Shown piece by piece: positions 12,113-24,582 of a DNA stretch of 64,000 nucleotides. A model generated the notes under the pieces. It made no database searches, was not told the origin of the DNA, and saw only the letters and a program-made list of their open reading frames with translations. Where the stretch lies: the NCBI GenBank assembly GCA_003254925.1, contig QANZ01035224.1, positions 209,733 through 273,732 on the forward strand, written 5' to 3'. Position numbers and translations under genes: made by a program. Every line of letters begins with the position of its first letter. The stretch's first letter is position 1. This stretch comes from Chamaecrista fasciculata (lineage: Eukaryota; Streptophyta; Magnoliopsida; Fabales; Fabaceae).

Positions 12113-14178
12113 GCTTAAGTGCATTTTTTGTCTCATAACTATGATAAAATTTTTATTTTGGTTCTATAATTTTTTTTGTTATAATTTTGGTCCCATAACT
12201 ATGACAAAGGTTTCATTTTGGTCTCATAACTTTTTTTGTTGCAATTTTGGTCCCATAACTATGACAAAGGTTTCATTTTTAGTCCTATAACTTTTTTTAT
12301 TGCAATTTTGGTCTCATAACTTCTCAAAAGGTTCCACCGTTAGTCCCTTGGTGAATTCCATCCATATTTAGCCGTTAAGTATGACGTGGTATAGTAACTA
12401 GGATCATGATGTGGCAAAATAAGATGAAGTGGACTGAAATAGGATCTATATGCAACATATTAAAACTTATCTATACCCAACCATTATATATACAAAGAGT
12501 GGTACTGACAGGGACCAATCTGATGGGGAAGAAGAGACTTCAAGCAGAAGGCACCGACGAAGGAAGAGGAAGTACCACTTTTTGTATATATTGTGGTTGG
12601 GTATAGATAAATTTTAGGCCAAAGTGCGAATTTGGTCCTATAACTTTGCTCCAGTTCCCAAATCAGTCCTATAACTTTTTTTGTCTCGAATTTGGTCCTG
12701 TAACTTTGATCCAGTTCCCAAATCAGTCCTATAACTTTTTTTGTCTCGAATTTGGTCCTGTATCTTTGCTCTACATCCCAAATCAGTCTTATATCTTTTT
12801 TTATCTCAGTTTTGGTCCCATATGTTTTGAAAAGCTCCCACCATTAGTCCTCCATCTATTTTAAATTACATTTTAGTCCTGAAAACTTCAAGTTCCTTTC
12901 ACTTTAGTCCCTGACTATCAAAATGAAAGTGAAAGAGCATCCCTGAAGATTCTCCAACCTTACATCTCAGTCCCTAATCCATGAATTCTTCAAGAAATGG
13001 AATAGAAATGCAAAAACAACACAAATTAAAGCAAACAGAGGGACCAAAACTAAAAACGGAGAAAATTTAAAACCCACCAGAAAACGTATGAAAATCGCCG
13101 AGAAACTCAAAAACTCATCCAAATACCCCAATTCTCATTGAAATCGCCCTCAAATGCTTTAAGAAAGAATTTTTGAAAATCCAAACTTTTGAGGAGGGAT
13201 GTGATAGAAAATTCCCTTACATTTGGTGATTCTGAGAGAGAAGTTCTGAAATCCCTTACATTTTTTCTATCACCTCCCTCCTCAAAAGTTTGAATTTTCG
13301 ACAATTCTTTCTTAAAACATTTGAGGGCGATTATTTGAGTGAGATTTCAGTGAGGATTTGGGTTTTTGGATGAGTTCTTTAGTTTCTCGGCGATTTTTGT
13401 ACGTTTTCCGGCAAGGTTGGGCCATTTTCCGGTGGGTTTTAAATTTTTTGCGTTTTCAGTTTTGGTCCCTCTGTCATTTGCTTTAGTTTGTGTTGTTTTT
13501 GTATTTCTATTCCATTTCATGAAGAATTCATGGATTAGGGACCAAGATGTAAGGTTTGAGAATCTTCAGGGATGCTCTTTCACTTTCATTTTGATAGTCA
13601 GGGACTAAAGTAAAAGGGACTTGAAGTTTTCAGGACTAAACTATAATTTAAAATAGACGGAGGACTAACGGTGGGAGGTTTTCAAAACATATGGGACCGA
13701 AACTGAGACAAAAAAAGATATAGGACTGATTTGGGACCTAGAGCAAAGATATAGGACCAAATTCGAGACAAAAAAAGTTATAGGACTGATTTGGGAACTG
13801 GAGCAAAGTTACAGGACCAAATTTGAGACAAAAAAAGTTATAGGACTGATTTGGGAATTGGAGCAAAGTTATAGGACCAAATTTGCACTTTGGCCTAAAT
13901 TTTAATATGTTGCATATAGATATTTCATCTTATTTTTCCACATCGTGATCCTAGTCACTATGTCACGGCATACTTAACGGCTAAATATGGATGGAATTCA
14001 CCAAGGGACTAACGGTGGAACCTTTTGAGAAGTTATGGGACCAAAATTGCAACAAAAAAAGTTATGGGACAAAAATGAAACCTTTGTCATAGTTATGAGA
14101 CCAAAATTGTAACAAAAAAAGTTATGGAACCAAAATGAAACCTTTATCATAATTATGGGACCAAAACTGTACTTAAGC
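12113..14178. mobile_element. outer foldback element, interrupted by a second one
   Basis: The ends pair as inverted repeats (GCTTAAG at the left, CTTAAGC at the right). The arms contain tandem blocks built on 'ttttggtcccataac' and its complement. The left arm runs to about 12507 (ending GAGTGGTAC). A loop of about 65 bases follows, and the right arm restarts at about 12571 (GTACCACTTTTTG). That right arm is split by a separate element at 12617-13895. Without the insertion and one copy of its duplication, the element is about 778 bases. A clean target duplication is not visible; both flanks share CATTCA only. Confidence 0.75.
12617..13895. mobile_element. inner foldback element nested in the outer one, 9-base duplication
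   Basis: A 1279-base, almost fully palindromic element. The termini are GGCCAAAGTGC and GCACTTTGGCC, and perfect 9-base duplications TAAATTTTA flank it (12608-12616 and 13896-13904). Each arm is about 600 bases and starts with repeated units of about 64 bases ('tttggtcctataactttg', then 'aaatcagtcctataactt'). The two arms meet at a spacer of about 50 bases around 13212-13262. It has no transposase. Terminal-repeat style and 9-base duplication point to the Mutator superfamily. Open frames inside are repeat artefacts. Confidence 0.85.
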
Positions 14179-15843
14179 CTTCATTCAATTTCCATCTCAT
14201 TTATATATGCTTTAATTTGCTTCCCTTGCTTGCTAGCTATTCGCTGCTATATATTGCTTTCTTTTTTCTCCGCATTTTTATCGGATTATCTGGGATTCCC
14301 AACATATTGTAATGCTTTTGCTCTCTGCTAATATGAATTATGAAGTGGCTCCCACTCCCACCCTTCTTTATAATTTGTATAACCAAACCTGATAATAATC
14401 ACTCATCATTTATATATTTGCTATTTTCATTGTTCATCCCTACTCAAGTACGGGTGGACAACAAAACGCTGTCACAATTAACGGACCTACCTTACATATA
14501 ACACAAGCCACAAGCATACTTATTTTATCCAAAATAATTTTTTTGCATTAATTTAATAAATATACATCTAAGAATTAAAAATATTAAATCAATATGAAAA
14601 AAAAATTATTAGGAGTGAGTGAGTGACATTGGGAAATACAATGGTAGTAATGAGATATGGTGCAGAGAAAGGAGTGGTACTGTTTGAGGGAGGAGAAACG
14701 TAGAGGACAAACTGAAAACAGTGAATTTAATTAAGTTATTTTATTTACGTAGGGCCTTTAATTTATTAGAAACTTAACAACTCCTTCTTATTCTTTCGAT
14801 GTACAGGCCTCTTTGTTACTTCCAAAAGCCGCCCAGGCTATTTCTCACTCCATCTGTCCTTCTCCTCCATACGTACGTTACTGTATGCTGCTTAGAGCAA
14901 GACAAACAAGTTAACGAAACAAACCTAAGCAGTCTCTATTTCCTAGGCTGTCTCCGACCACCTATCGTCTACCTGCATGCATAGTGGGATCCACGACCAC
15001 CAAACACTATTTAACGTCCGTGGAAGAAAATTGACGAGTTTATTAGTTACTACATTCTTAGTACTGTGTGAATTCTACCAATGGCTACCTAGCTAGCTAG
15101 CCAGCCCCTCCCACCTTCCATTCTACTTTGATGCTCCTTCTCACTTTGTATTGCTACTCAAAATGACTAAACTTTTAACCTTGCATAACTCCTTCAAATG
15201 TGTTATTCGGAAATTTTGACAATACTCAATTCATTACTTAATAAATATTTATTATTGAAAGGCAGGTGGAAGAATGAAGATTGCGGTGTTACTTTTCTTT
15301 TGTCCAGGATAGCTGGTCCCCCAACAAAACATGAACATCTTCCAGTTAATTCCATTATTTCATCTTCATGATTCCAAATTGCATATTGATGAATGTCTGT
15401 TTTTGGTAAAAGAGAAATTAATAATGACAACACAGAAGAAAAAATAACATCTAGAAGAACTGCGGAAAAAAATAAGGAATATATTAGGAATTATTATTAT
15501 TATTCATCATGTCACACGGTCATAATTAACTCATACCATAACACGTTTGGTAGACTAAAAAGAAAATTGAGAAAAAGAAGATAAAAAAAATTAAAGAGGA
15601 GAAAGGATCACCGACAAACCCTCATATTTTTCTCTCCGTCTACGAACACTAACAAAGAGAGAAATCCGGTGCCGGTATCTTACAAAAACTCACCGGATTT
15701 TCAATTCCGGGAAAACCCTCTTCTCCGTTGAAAAACAAAAAAAAAAGACTGGAATATTACAGCAGACTAGCTAGGCGCGCGTGTGACCATCAGATTCACA
15801 AAATCATGAATCTCTCCAGAGATTAACAGAGAAAAAATAACCC
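14179..15843. other. intergenic, including the 3' flank of the LOB-domain gene
   Basis: No gene is supportable. The segment next to 15844 (about 15590-15843) is less AT-rich and probably holds the 3' UTR of the minus-strand LOB-domain gene. Confidence 0.5.
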
Positions 15844-16644
15844 TCACATGAAAAGGTTGAGGAGTTTCCTCTCTCCGTAATGATCTCCAAGTCCGCTTTC
15901 TAAGCACGCCGTCGTCGTCACCGATTCCTCGGAGTTCATCGACGGAGTTCCCGGCCGGCGAATTTCCGGCCTGCTGTTGTAGGCTGACACTTTCTGGAGG
16001 AAGGTCGGCGTCAACCGGAGATGAAGATCGGTGGTGTGAGGCTTGCCGGATTCATCTGATCGCTTGCGTTTGCAGGTAGAGAGTTTGTTAGATCGCGAAG
16101 TCGGATTCGGATCCTGGATAGTCCACATATCAGTGCACGTGACTTCGGCCTCGGATGCTTCGTCGGTGGCCAGAGAAGGAGCACCCACACCAAGAAGCTC
16201 CGGAATGGGCCTTAACGTGCCACCACGGAGTACCGTCTCGACGGCGGCTTGACACACGTGCCAGTTTCCCGTCCAAAGAAGCCCGACGGCGCCGTTGACC
16301 GGATTCACCGTCCGGCCACACGCTTCGAATAACAGAGACTGAAACAGAGCTGCACAAAAGAAAAGAAAAGAAAAGTTGGAGTAAGAAGAGGGTTTGTTTA
16401 ATTTGTTGTAGAATTGATTGATTGAAGGAATTAAGGGATAGTATTAGTAATGAAGAATACCAGGTCTTTGATTTTCAGGGACGTTGGAAATGAAGGACAT
16501 GAGGCCAGCGCGGCCGAAGAACTTGGCGACGAAAACAGTGGCATGACCTTGGGCTTCTTGGGTGTCGATCCACTGCAAGCAAGGACGCAAAATACATGAC
16601 TCGCTGCAACCTTTTCGAAGGACTCGGCAGCCGTTGCAACTCAT
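15844..16644 (-). CDS. LBD37/38/39: class II LOB-domain transcription repressor, LBD37/38/39 group
   Basis: Two exons, 16644-16461 and 16349-15844, joined by a GT-AG intron that splits an Ala codon; together 229 residues. The LOB domain begins at the N-terminus with the zinc-finger-like C block CX2CX6CX3C (Cys3, Cys6, Cys13, Cys17), followed by the class II GAS region ([19 protein letters not shown] and [20 protein letters not shown]). The C-terminal tail has [14 protein letters not shown] and ends ERKLLNLFM, which closely follows the tails I know for Arabidopsis LBD37, 38 and 39. Those proteins are nitrate-induced nuclear repressors of anthocyanin synthesis and of nitrate-responsive genes; the function here is inferred from that similarity. 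The intron position is the usual one for the family. In several plants a GRAS SCL32 gene lies next to an LBD38-type gene, as it does here. Confidence 0.93.
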
Positions 16645-16707
16645 GCTTCTTGGGAACGCTACTTGTTTTCTTTCTCTCGATCGAAACAGAGTAAAGCGGC
16701 CTCACAT

Positions 16708-16729
16708 GAAGAAGAAGAAGAAGAAGAAG
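16708..16729. repeat. GAA microsatellite in the LOB-domain gene leader
   Basis: Seven GAA units lie about 64 bases upstream of the LOB-domain ATG. In the transcript this would be a CUU/UUC-rich leader. Length variation between individuals is likely. Confidence 0.8.
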
Positions 16730-16773
16730 CAGAGAAGGTAGAGACAAAGAATGCGAATTCTGCCGCAGTTGGG

Positions 16774-16781
16774 TATATATA
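16774..16781 (-). promoter_or_regulatory. TATA box of the LOB-domain gene
   Basis: TATATATA in the context CTTTATATATACCC on the minus strand, 130 bases upstream of the ATG. This fits a leader of about 100 nt. A GA/CT tract at 16920-16936 lies further upstream, the type of sequence bound by plant GAGA-binding (BPC) factors. Confidence 0.5.
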
Positions 16782-19318
16782 AAGATTAAAGGGGGCAAGT
16801 GGATGAGGGGGAATGAAGTAGGGTTTGCAGTTAACTATGGTTGGGTTAGGTTGAATTAATGTGGTGTGGAGTGGGGATGATGGATGATGATGATGGATGT
16901 GAGAGAGCAAAGAAGAGTAGAGAGAGAGAGAGAGAGTGCGTTGGGTGTGGAAGTGTTGATGCTCTCCTTTTGTGTTGTGTGGAAGGGTGAGATTCCAAGG
17001 TCTTGGGCGTGAGCGGCTCCGTGTCTCCGCGGATGGATGTTCCTCCACCGTTGGATTTGCTCATGCCCCTGCCTTTCCTTTTCATCCATTTTTCTAATTC
17101 AACTTACACATACATCTCACTCTTTTCTTTTTATACATCTCACATTTATTCTTATTTTACATTTCTTTTTGGCCAACCATTATTTTACATAATTGAACTG
17201 AATTAATTGGTGGGATTAAAAATTATTTGATCTAGTGATCTTCTGAAATAATAAGTATTATAAACATTTTTGTCCAAAAAATCAATGAAGAATCGGTCGA
17301 CCTGATAAAAAAATCTATAAAATTATTCATTTACTGATGAAAATCGGTTCATGTCTTTTTTTTATTATTATTTTAAATTATTCAAAAAAAATGGTGCTAT
17401 TTTATTATTTTTAGTTTAAAGTAAAAAATTATTTATATCAAAATAAGTTTGGATATCCTCAACAAAAAAAAAGTTTGGATATTGACATAATTTAACTTAT
17501 TTTTATACGTATTAATTTGTATAATTTTTACAATTTAATAATATTTATTAATTTATTAGTTATTCTATTCTATTTATTTTATTCAGTTTATATATTATAT
17601 AAAATGTTATATGTTTAATTTTCTACTATTTTAATTACAGTCAAATGATTAAATTCTGAATTGATATTTCAATCAATTTAATGTTCTAATCTCATTTTTT
17701 AAATATTGGTTTTATTTATAATGTATTCAACTATTTGTTCACAACATTATTCATTTATTTGACCCCTTTTCGGATTCGAATTGAAATTAATTATTAAGTC
17801 AGTTATAACTTTTTATAATTGGAATCGAGATCAGTTTGATTAGTTGACTGTGAAATTTTTATTTCTCCAGATTTTTTTTTTTAATTATTACTTTCTTTTC
17901 TTTCGTAGAAATGGAAACTTCATAAATAAAATAAATAAAAAGTTATTTTCATAATTAAATTGCAAGCTCTGGCTCAATCAAAAAGAAATGCAAGCTCTTA
18001 GCTACTGTGCTCTTGGGCTCTACGAACAGGGAAGTAATTAAGTAGAACACATGGGAGTGACCAAAAGAGGCTGGTAAGTTGGTGGGAATTACTATGGTAT
18101 GACATGGCGTGCACATGCATGAGTTAAAGAAAGAAAATATAATAAATTAATAATGATAGGCAGTAGCACTAGGTAAAGAATGGTTTAAAATAATGAAGGA
18201 TGGCCTAAAAAGATTTAGTAATTAAATGAAGGCACTAATGATTGAGGGATTGGTGTAAGATCAGGAAACACAAAGTATTGTTAGCGTAGTAGCCGGGACA
18301 TTGAAATTACACGAGAAAGAGTCAACTAACTGCACACTCTATCTCTCTGTTCTCTCTTGCATTCTATTCTATTCTATTCCAACCTCTGCTCACCCACACA
18401 CAACTTCATCCCTACGCTTTAACCATAAACCACGCTACGTTTTCTGCATTTCTAAATTTTTGTAACCCAAGATTATGCTCAACTTTTGTTCTCTACTTTT
18501 TCCTTTATAATAATCCATTCTTGAGAACGCGGCTCAAGTGCTCTGCATGCGTTTCTACAAATTAAACAAATTAACTTTACAGTATTATTGTCATGTGATT
18601 TCGATTTATTATATGTTTATAATTATATATATATAAGTACTGAATCTATTAATATTAAACTTATTGTTGTGATTAATTTATTTCCAAATGAAAAGGCCAA
18701 TGTCACTTGATGAGGCCAGTGTAACTGGTAGCGGTGGATTCCGCTAACAGTCACGTCGACAATATTAATCACCCCTAACTAGAAAGTTATTTAAATATGT
18801 ACGTTCAATTGACGTCGGCCCCTTCAAGTATCAGTATTTATATTTATTAGTCACGATGATTATAGATCAATTTGATAAAAAAAAAGTTGTTTCCATGCGT
18901 AAATTAAAGATTCCCGATAATCAAATTAGATTATCTGGTACTAGTGACAACTTGAAATTTCGTGTTATCCGCGCTTGCACCACGTCAGCTCCAAATTTCC
19001 TTTCGATGTGAGGGGCCCTCAAAATTTGGAAATAATGGTTGGGTTGGAACAGATAAACTTTGATATTTCGTTTTGTATGCTAAGTGCAAAAGTCCTACAC
19101 TAATCCCTACTTATCTCTAGCAGCTTCAACCATTTAAGTAATTGCGTATTATAACCGCAATTACTCTAGGGAAGGAACAACCAAACCAAAAGTTACTACT
19201 GGAATAAAATTAATTTCGCACGGCTTTACCTCATTAAGTTAATAAAAGCAAGTTCTTTTTTTTTGGCTAAAAAAAAAAATTTGCTTTTGTATTCAAAACA
19301 CGAATTTCTATCTTATTG
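16782..19318. other. intergenic, promoter side of the LOB-domain gene
   Basis: Promoter-proximal sequence to about 17100, then strongly AT-rich DNA. No coding, RNA or bounded repeat feature is supportable. Confidence 0.55.
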
Positions 19319-19330
19319 TTTTTTGGTACT

Positions 19331-19490
19331 TTTTTTTTCGGAAAGAAAGTTTAGGTGAGTTGGGTCCCGGGGGCTCACCAAGGTCAGGGTAGGCCTCTAA
19401 GCTCTATGAGAGAATCACATCGGCAGTGGAAATCGAACTCACGACGGTTATGAGTTGACTCCTTACCAACTGGGCCAACCTTTGTTGGCA
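19331..19490 (-). mobile_element. tRNA-derived SINE
   Basis: Read on the minus strand, the element carries an A box (TGGCCCAGTTGGTAAGG) and, about 30 bases later, a B box (GAGTTCGATTTCC), the internal RNA polymerase III promoter of tRNA genes. A tRNA-unrelated body follows and it ends in an A-rich tail. The flanks carry matching sequence, TTTTTTGGTACT at 19319-19330 and TTTTTTGGGTACT after 19490, as expected for target-primed insertion. It does not fold as a full tRNA, so it is a SINE and not a tRNA gene. Confidence 0.75.
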
Positions 19491-19504
19491 TTTTTTTTGG
19501 GTAC

Positions 19505-22500
19505 TTAGAAATACATAATTTTAAAATGTATTGAAATTAGAACTGTGCTTTTGTATTCACTATTTAATTTTATCAATCCATTATCATCTGAAATTAAAAA
19601 AATTCTTTTTAATATACATTTCTAAGATGGCAAATAAGATAAAAGTGCTAAGAATAATAATAAAAAAGAGAACTTGATTATTTTCATCATGGGGACCGAT
19701 TGTTAGTCTTGATGATGTCAATTTGTGATTGAGGTAGTAGTCAAATAAGATAATGATGGTAATTTTTTTAACAATATAATGATGGTAAATTTGAAAGTTT
19801 ATACTTTATAACATATATATATATATTGAAGGTTTAAAAAAATGACACAAGATGTATAAATATATATATATATTGCATTTTCCCATGTAATTTTAAAAGG
19901 GTAATTCTGTTCAAAATAAGTTAGATTAATATATATTAATTAAAATTAGTTGAAATCCGAATGATATTTACTTGAAAATATTAATAAATTCATTTTGTAA
20001 TCGATATATATCTTACTTTTATTAATAAGAAAAATAAATAAAAATTTTCATGACATACATCAATGATCAAAGGCTAGTTAAATTTTATGATGTTTGTTAT
20101 AATTTGATTTGATGGGATGTTTTTTATGAGACGTAAAATAAAACTATATGATGTTTTAAATAAATAATAAAATGTAGTCAAAATTAAAAAATTATATATC
20201 TTAGGCTGTCTTCAAAATTGCCACGTCAATATTGTGTGTAACAGACGGGGCGAATGGCGAATGAGACGGCACGTGAGGGTGTGGACCAAAGAAGTGAAGG
20301 AAGCATGAAGATGTCGCTGTCTTGGCAGACGTGGCATCCTTATCCTATTATCAACATTTAACATTTACTAACATTTAACAACAACACTCAAATAGGCTTG
20401 GAGCATCCTTATTCCTTCTCTCCCACTTGCGTTGCCAAATTATGGTCTCTTTTTCCTTCCTCTTATCATCTTATATAATATACGATAGACTCACTTACTA
20501 TTCACTAGTCACTCCTTATATTCTCTCTTTCTACCCTACTTTCTAGTCTATAGTCTCTACCCTTTAGGTCTTTACCATCTCACCTCCCTACCCACCCTTC
20601 CCTATGATTGCCCATTTTTAAAATTATTATCATCATCTAATTGACCAATTTTTTATTTATCATTGGTTAAAATCTCCTTTTGATGCTTTATATATAAGCT
20701 AAAGTTCATTTTGGTCCTATATTATTTTTATTGTTTTCAAAACCATCCTAAACATTTTCATGATTTTTTAGTTTTAATTTCAAACTCACTTTGGAAGGGA
20801 CGATTTTACCACCAACTCAATTGAGCAGAGAAAAATTCGTCAAAAGTAATTTATAATTTTGAATTTATAACATTAAAATTTAAAATGATAAATAAATTAT
20901 TAACTTTATTTATTTAACCATGAAATAAAGAATTTAATTTTGAATTTTTATTTTATTTATTGAAATAATATAAATATGATCACATTCAATAAATTTAAAT
21001 TAAAAATAAAATATCATAAGAACATAAATGACCATTTCAAAATAAATATAAAACATAGATGGTCAAAGAGAAATATGACTCAATAATTGATTAAAATGAA
21101 GTTTTAATCTTTATTATTTTATTGATGATAAATTAATCAATTTATACTAATGTAAATGTCAAAAATATATTCAATAAGAATTAAATTAAAAAATGCATAG
21201 CTCCAATTAATCATTTATTGATATTTCCTTCACTATTTAATTGTATACCTATTTTTGGCCCAAATAAATAAATAAATACATCTTCTTACTCCTTCCATCC
21301 ATTCAACACTACTTGTTTACAAATTCATACGTCAATGACAAATTGACAATGAATAATTAGCTTCTGCCAGTAAGCAAAGTACAACAAACCCTATCTCATA
21401 AAATTGTTATTTAATTAATAATAATATAATACTTTGTTTCAAATTTGTACTAGGATTATTTAACATTTTATACAATGTTACGGAAATTTTCTTTTAATTT
21501 ACTATGTATTTTTTATACAGTATATATATTAAAAAAAAAAAACAATTATTTTGTTCTCTCAAATTTCATGCTGAAAGTTGCATATAAATTTCTGTTATAT
21601 TAAAAATAAAATCATTATTTTATTTTATGTAGAAGCCAGAGTGAGATCATTTTTAAAAAAAAATGTGTTATGCGTAATTTAATTAATTATTAATTATTAT
21701 CTAATTAATCTATCATTTAATTGATGTGACCCTCCATTTTGGATTATTTTCGCATGTTGATCAGCACGAAACAGGAATCATCTAGAATCGAAAATGAATG
21801 TTATTTAATTGATCTTCTTAGTATGTTGTTGTTATATCTACTATCATTGCAACAGTCTTAAGATCACAATCAACAGCCTTTTTCTACCCTTTGGTAATTA
21901 TAGAGTTCTTAGGTGATCATTAACATTAATTCTCACGCTTATTTAATTTGTCCCCCGCTTAATTATGGATTCTACTCAATCACCATATGTTAATATATAA
22001 TATGTGAGTCGGAACAAACCAAGTGTTGCAACTATAAATTGAACTACAATACAATGCATTGTGTATAAACCATATATATATACACACACATATATATGTG
22101 GGTCAATTATAGAGTTCGACATCAATTTTTGAATATGTAACTTTTGCTTTTAATTTAACTTATTATTGTATATGACCATTTTTCTGAACATCAGGTAAGA
22201 GAAGTTCAGAAGTCATTATTTTCTGAAAAAATATGAACATGTGAAATTATAACTAAAAATGTACATATAAATTTGAAATCGATCATTATAAAAAAATTAT
22301 AATATAATGTAAAAAAATCATATATTCCATTAAATAAATACCACTATATGAAATTGGCCGGTTTCTTTACTAGTTTTACCTCACTTTTTTTGTTTAAACA
22401 AAAAAAAACTTTACCTCAAATTTTACAAGGCTGAATAGGTCTGAAAATTAGCAGTTTAGCACCGTAAATTTTAGAGAAAAATATATGTTAAAAAATAATA

Positions 22501-23178
22501 GAATTTTAAGATAAATTTGTGTAAAATATATGTTAAAATGTCTTTCTCTTTGCAAAAGAATATATATATATATATATTAAAAAAATAAGGAAGTGATCTT
22601 TTTCTGGTCATAAATAGAGGTGATCTCAATTCCAACATAAATGCCAATGATGGCTTTTAATGTATTCAACAAAACAAGTGCATGACAATAGTCGAATCTA
22701 TTTTAATTGTGATGAAGTCTAAGTTGGGTGAGCATATAATTTACTTTGCACTACTAATTTTAGCTTTTAATATTGAAACGAGTTTCATGTTTGATGCTTC
22801 TATTCCTATACCCCATGTTTACTTGTTTGCTGTATTCCCTCTGTTTTCTTTTCAAAGGAGTACTTATTAGAAAACATTTTCCATTGCTAGATTTTATTAT
22901 TTTTCCTCTGTACACAATATCGATGATCCGACGAGATTGAAACAACAACAGTGCATTCAAATAAGAGAAGGCTGCGAAACCAAAGGAAGTCAAAGCCGAA
23001 ACTGAAATGCACCATGCCACCATCCTGAAGGCTAAACACCAAAAGAAGGAAATAATATTGGTGTATTTTTTTTTAATCATTTTTTTTATATTGAGTCATG
23101 TAAAAATTTATTTATGATTTTCTCTCTTTATTGTAATTAATCATTAATCAAGCATAAATTTTGGTCACATTTTATTCA
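19505..23178. other. intergenic, no gene seen
   Basis: Very AT-rich. A less AT-rich patch at about 20210-20420 contains ACGT-core motifs (CACGTGAGG and GACGTGGCA) and may be a regulatory patch. TA microsatellites occur at 19817-19826 and 22559-22578. A stretch with the 'ttttggtcct' phrase near 20712 may be one end of a MITE. No protein is supportable. Confidence 0.55.
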
Positions 23179-23187
23179 TTTATTTTA

Positions 23188-23498
23188 TGGTAAATTACAC
23201 TTTTTGTATCTTATTATATGGATCGATTTCACTTTGATATCTTGTTATTTTAAGAGGGACATGTTAATACTTTATTTTTTGCACTGTTAACACTTTGGTA
23301 CTATAAAAAAAGATAAAACATGGTAACAAATCGTGAAAGAACAGAGTATCAAGGTGAAACTGGTCCATATGATTTACCCTAGGCAGAACAAAGTGTTAAT
23401 AGTGTAAAGAACAGGGTACCAAAGTGTCACTTTTGAAATAACAAGATATCAAAGTGAAATCAATCCATGAAACAAAATACCCAAATCGTAATTTACCC
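23188..23498. mobile_element. Mutator-like hairpin MITE
   Basis: A 311-base inverted-repeat element with termini TGGTAAATTAC and GTAATTTACCC. A perfect 9-base duplication TTTATTTTA flanks it (23179-23187 and 23499-23507). The arms share the block 'tttcactttgatatcttgtt'. Non-autonomous. An open frame running out of its right side has no independent support. Confidence 0.82.
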
Positions 23499-23507
23499 TT
23501 TATTTTA

Positions 23508-24375
23508 AAATACAGTAAAAGCATAAGTAATTTTACAGAAATTTTATCCAAAAGAAAACCAGTATCCCTCCACACAAAGGTCATAAACAATAAAAGCAAC
23601 AAATAGGAACTCAAAATATCATGTTGATTGGCGAAAATGTAGGCAATATCCGTAAGATTCCGATCTGTGGGTCCTCTATCATTTACATACGTATGGATTA
23701 GCTTAGCTTGACTCCATTTCCTACCCAAAAATCATGATATTGATCATCACGGTGAGGTCCATATGTCTCTTAGTATAAAGTAGCTTACTTCCTCAGTTCC
23801 TCTCGTCCTTTTGTTTTACAAAAAAATAAAAATAAAAAAGATAATTCAAGGGGCATCTTAAGTACTGAGAGAACTTTATGTTTTATCACAACGTCGCATC
23901 AAGCATTTGGGAAAATAAAATAAAAAAGTATGCTGGTTCAGTGTAATCAATCCGTAACCACACTAATTGTAATTGTAAATATATATAAATCTAACTTAAA
24001 CTAGTCAAATCAAAGACAAGTGACGAGATTAATTGATTAATTTGATGGTAACATTAACCGGATATGTTGTTAATTGAGAGGCTGAAAAACTTAATCATGA
24101 ATATGAAATACCTAGGCAGAAAGAAGCATATGTATGAATGAGGAAGATAATGACAAAGAAACAAGAAAGTGAAACAAGAGATTTGGATTGAAATGTAGTG
24201 GCAATTAAGTGGTCCCAGCCACGAGTAGAGAAGAAAAGACAATCACACTGGGGCTGCTATAGTCCGTGTTGTCAAGCAACTTCATCACTTTGAAAGCTGC
24301 ATATCGATCACAGTGAATATATTTACATGAGATTGGAGATATTTAATTTGACAAAGCTAGGGTAGGAAGCAAAAA
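23508..24375. other. intergenic, possible promoter of the orphan first exon
   Basis: No gene is seen. The last 200 bases could be the promoter of the first-exon copy that begins at 24376. I cannot point to a clear TATA box. Confidence 0.45.
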
Positions 24376-24582
24376 ATGGCAAGATTGGTGGTGCCCATAG
24401 AGTTGAAGAAGAAGGCATGGGAGCAGAAGCTTCCTCTTCACAATCGGTGGCATCCAGAAATACCAGCAGTTGCGGAGGTCATAGTTGACGAATTATTTAG
24501 AGTGGAGATGATGGACTTTAGTGGAGGTGCTATTACAAACAAGGACACTTCCCTTGACATCAAGCATGCCGATCCATCTATT
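24376..24582 (+). CDS. orphan first exon of the acetamidase/IAMH family (alternative exon or gene remnant)
   Basis: An intact 69-codon exon starts with ATG and ends at a good splice donor (ATT followed by GTGAGT). It is clearly homologous to exon 1 of the gene at 25461: both contain LKKK, WEQKL, LHNRWHP, FRVEM, GGAI and LDIK. Both exons end in the same codon phase (phase 0). No exon 2 copy lies between this exon and 25461. Two readings fit. It could be a second promoter and first exon that splices to exon 2 at 25800, giving an alternative N-terminus. Or it could be the leftover of a tandem gene whose remaining exons were deleted. The absence of stops and frameshifts favours recent or ongoing function. 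Transcript data would decide. Confidence 0.6.

Noticed and set aside
12042..12290. An open frame with repeated FWFYNFF-like blocks (and a similar one at 12646-12864)
   Set aside because: The repeats come from the tandem subunits of the foldback elements, not from a protein family.
19440..19485. Possible tRNA gene suggested by A- and B-box sequences
   Set aside because: The boxes lack a cloverleaf context and an A-rich tail follows, so a SINE explains it better.
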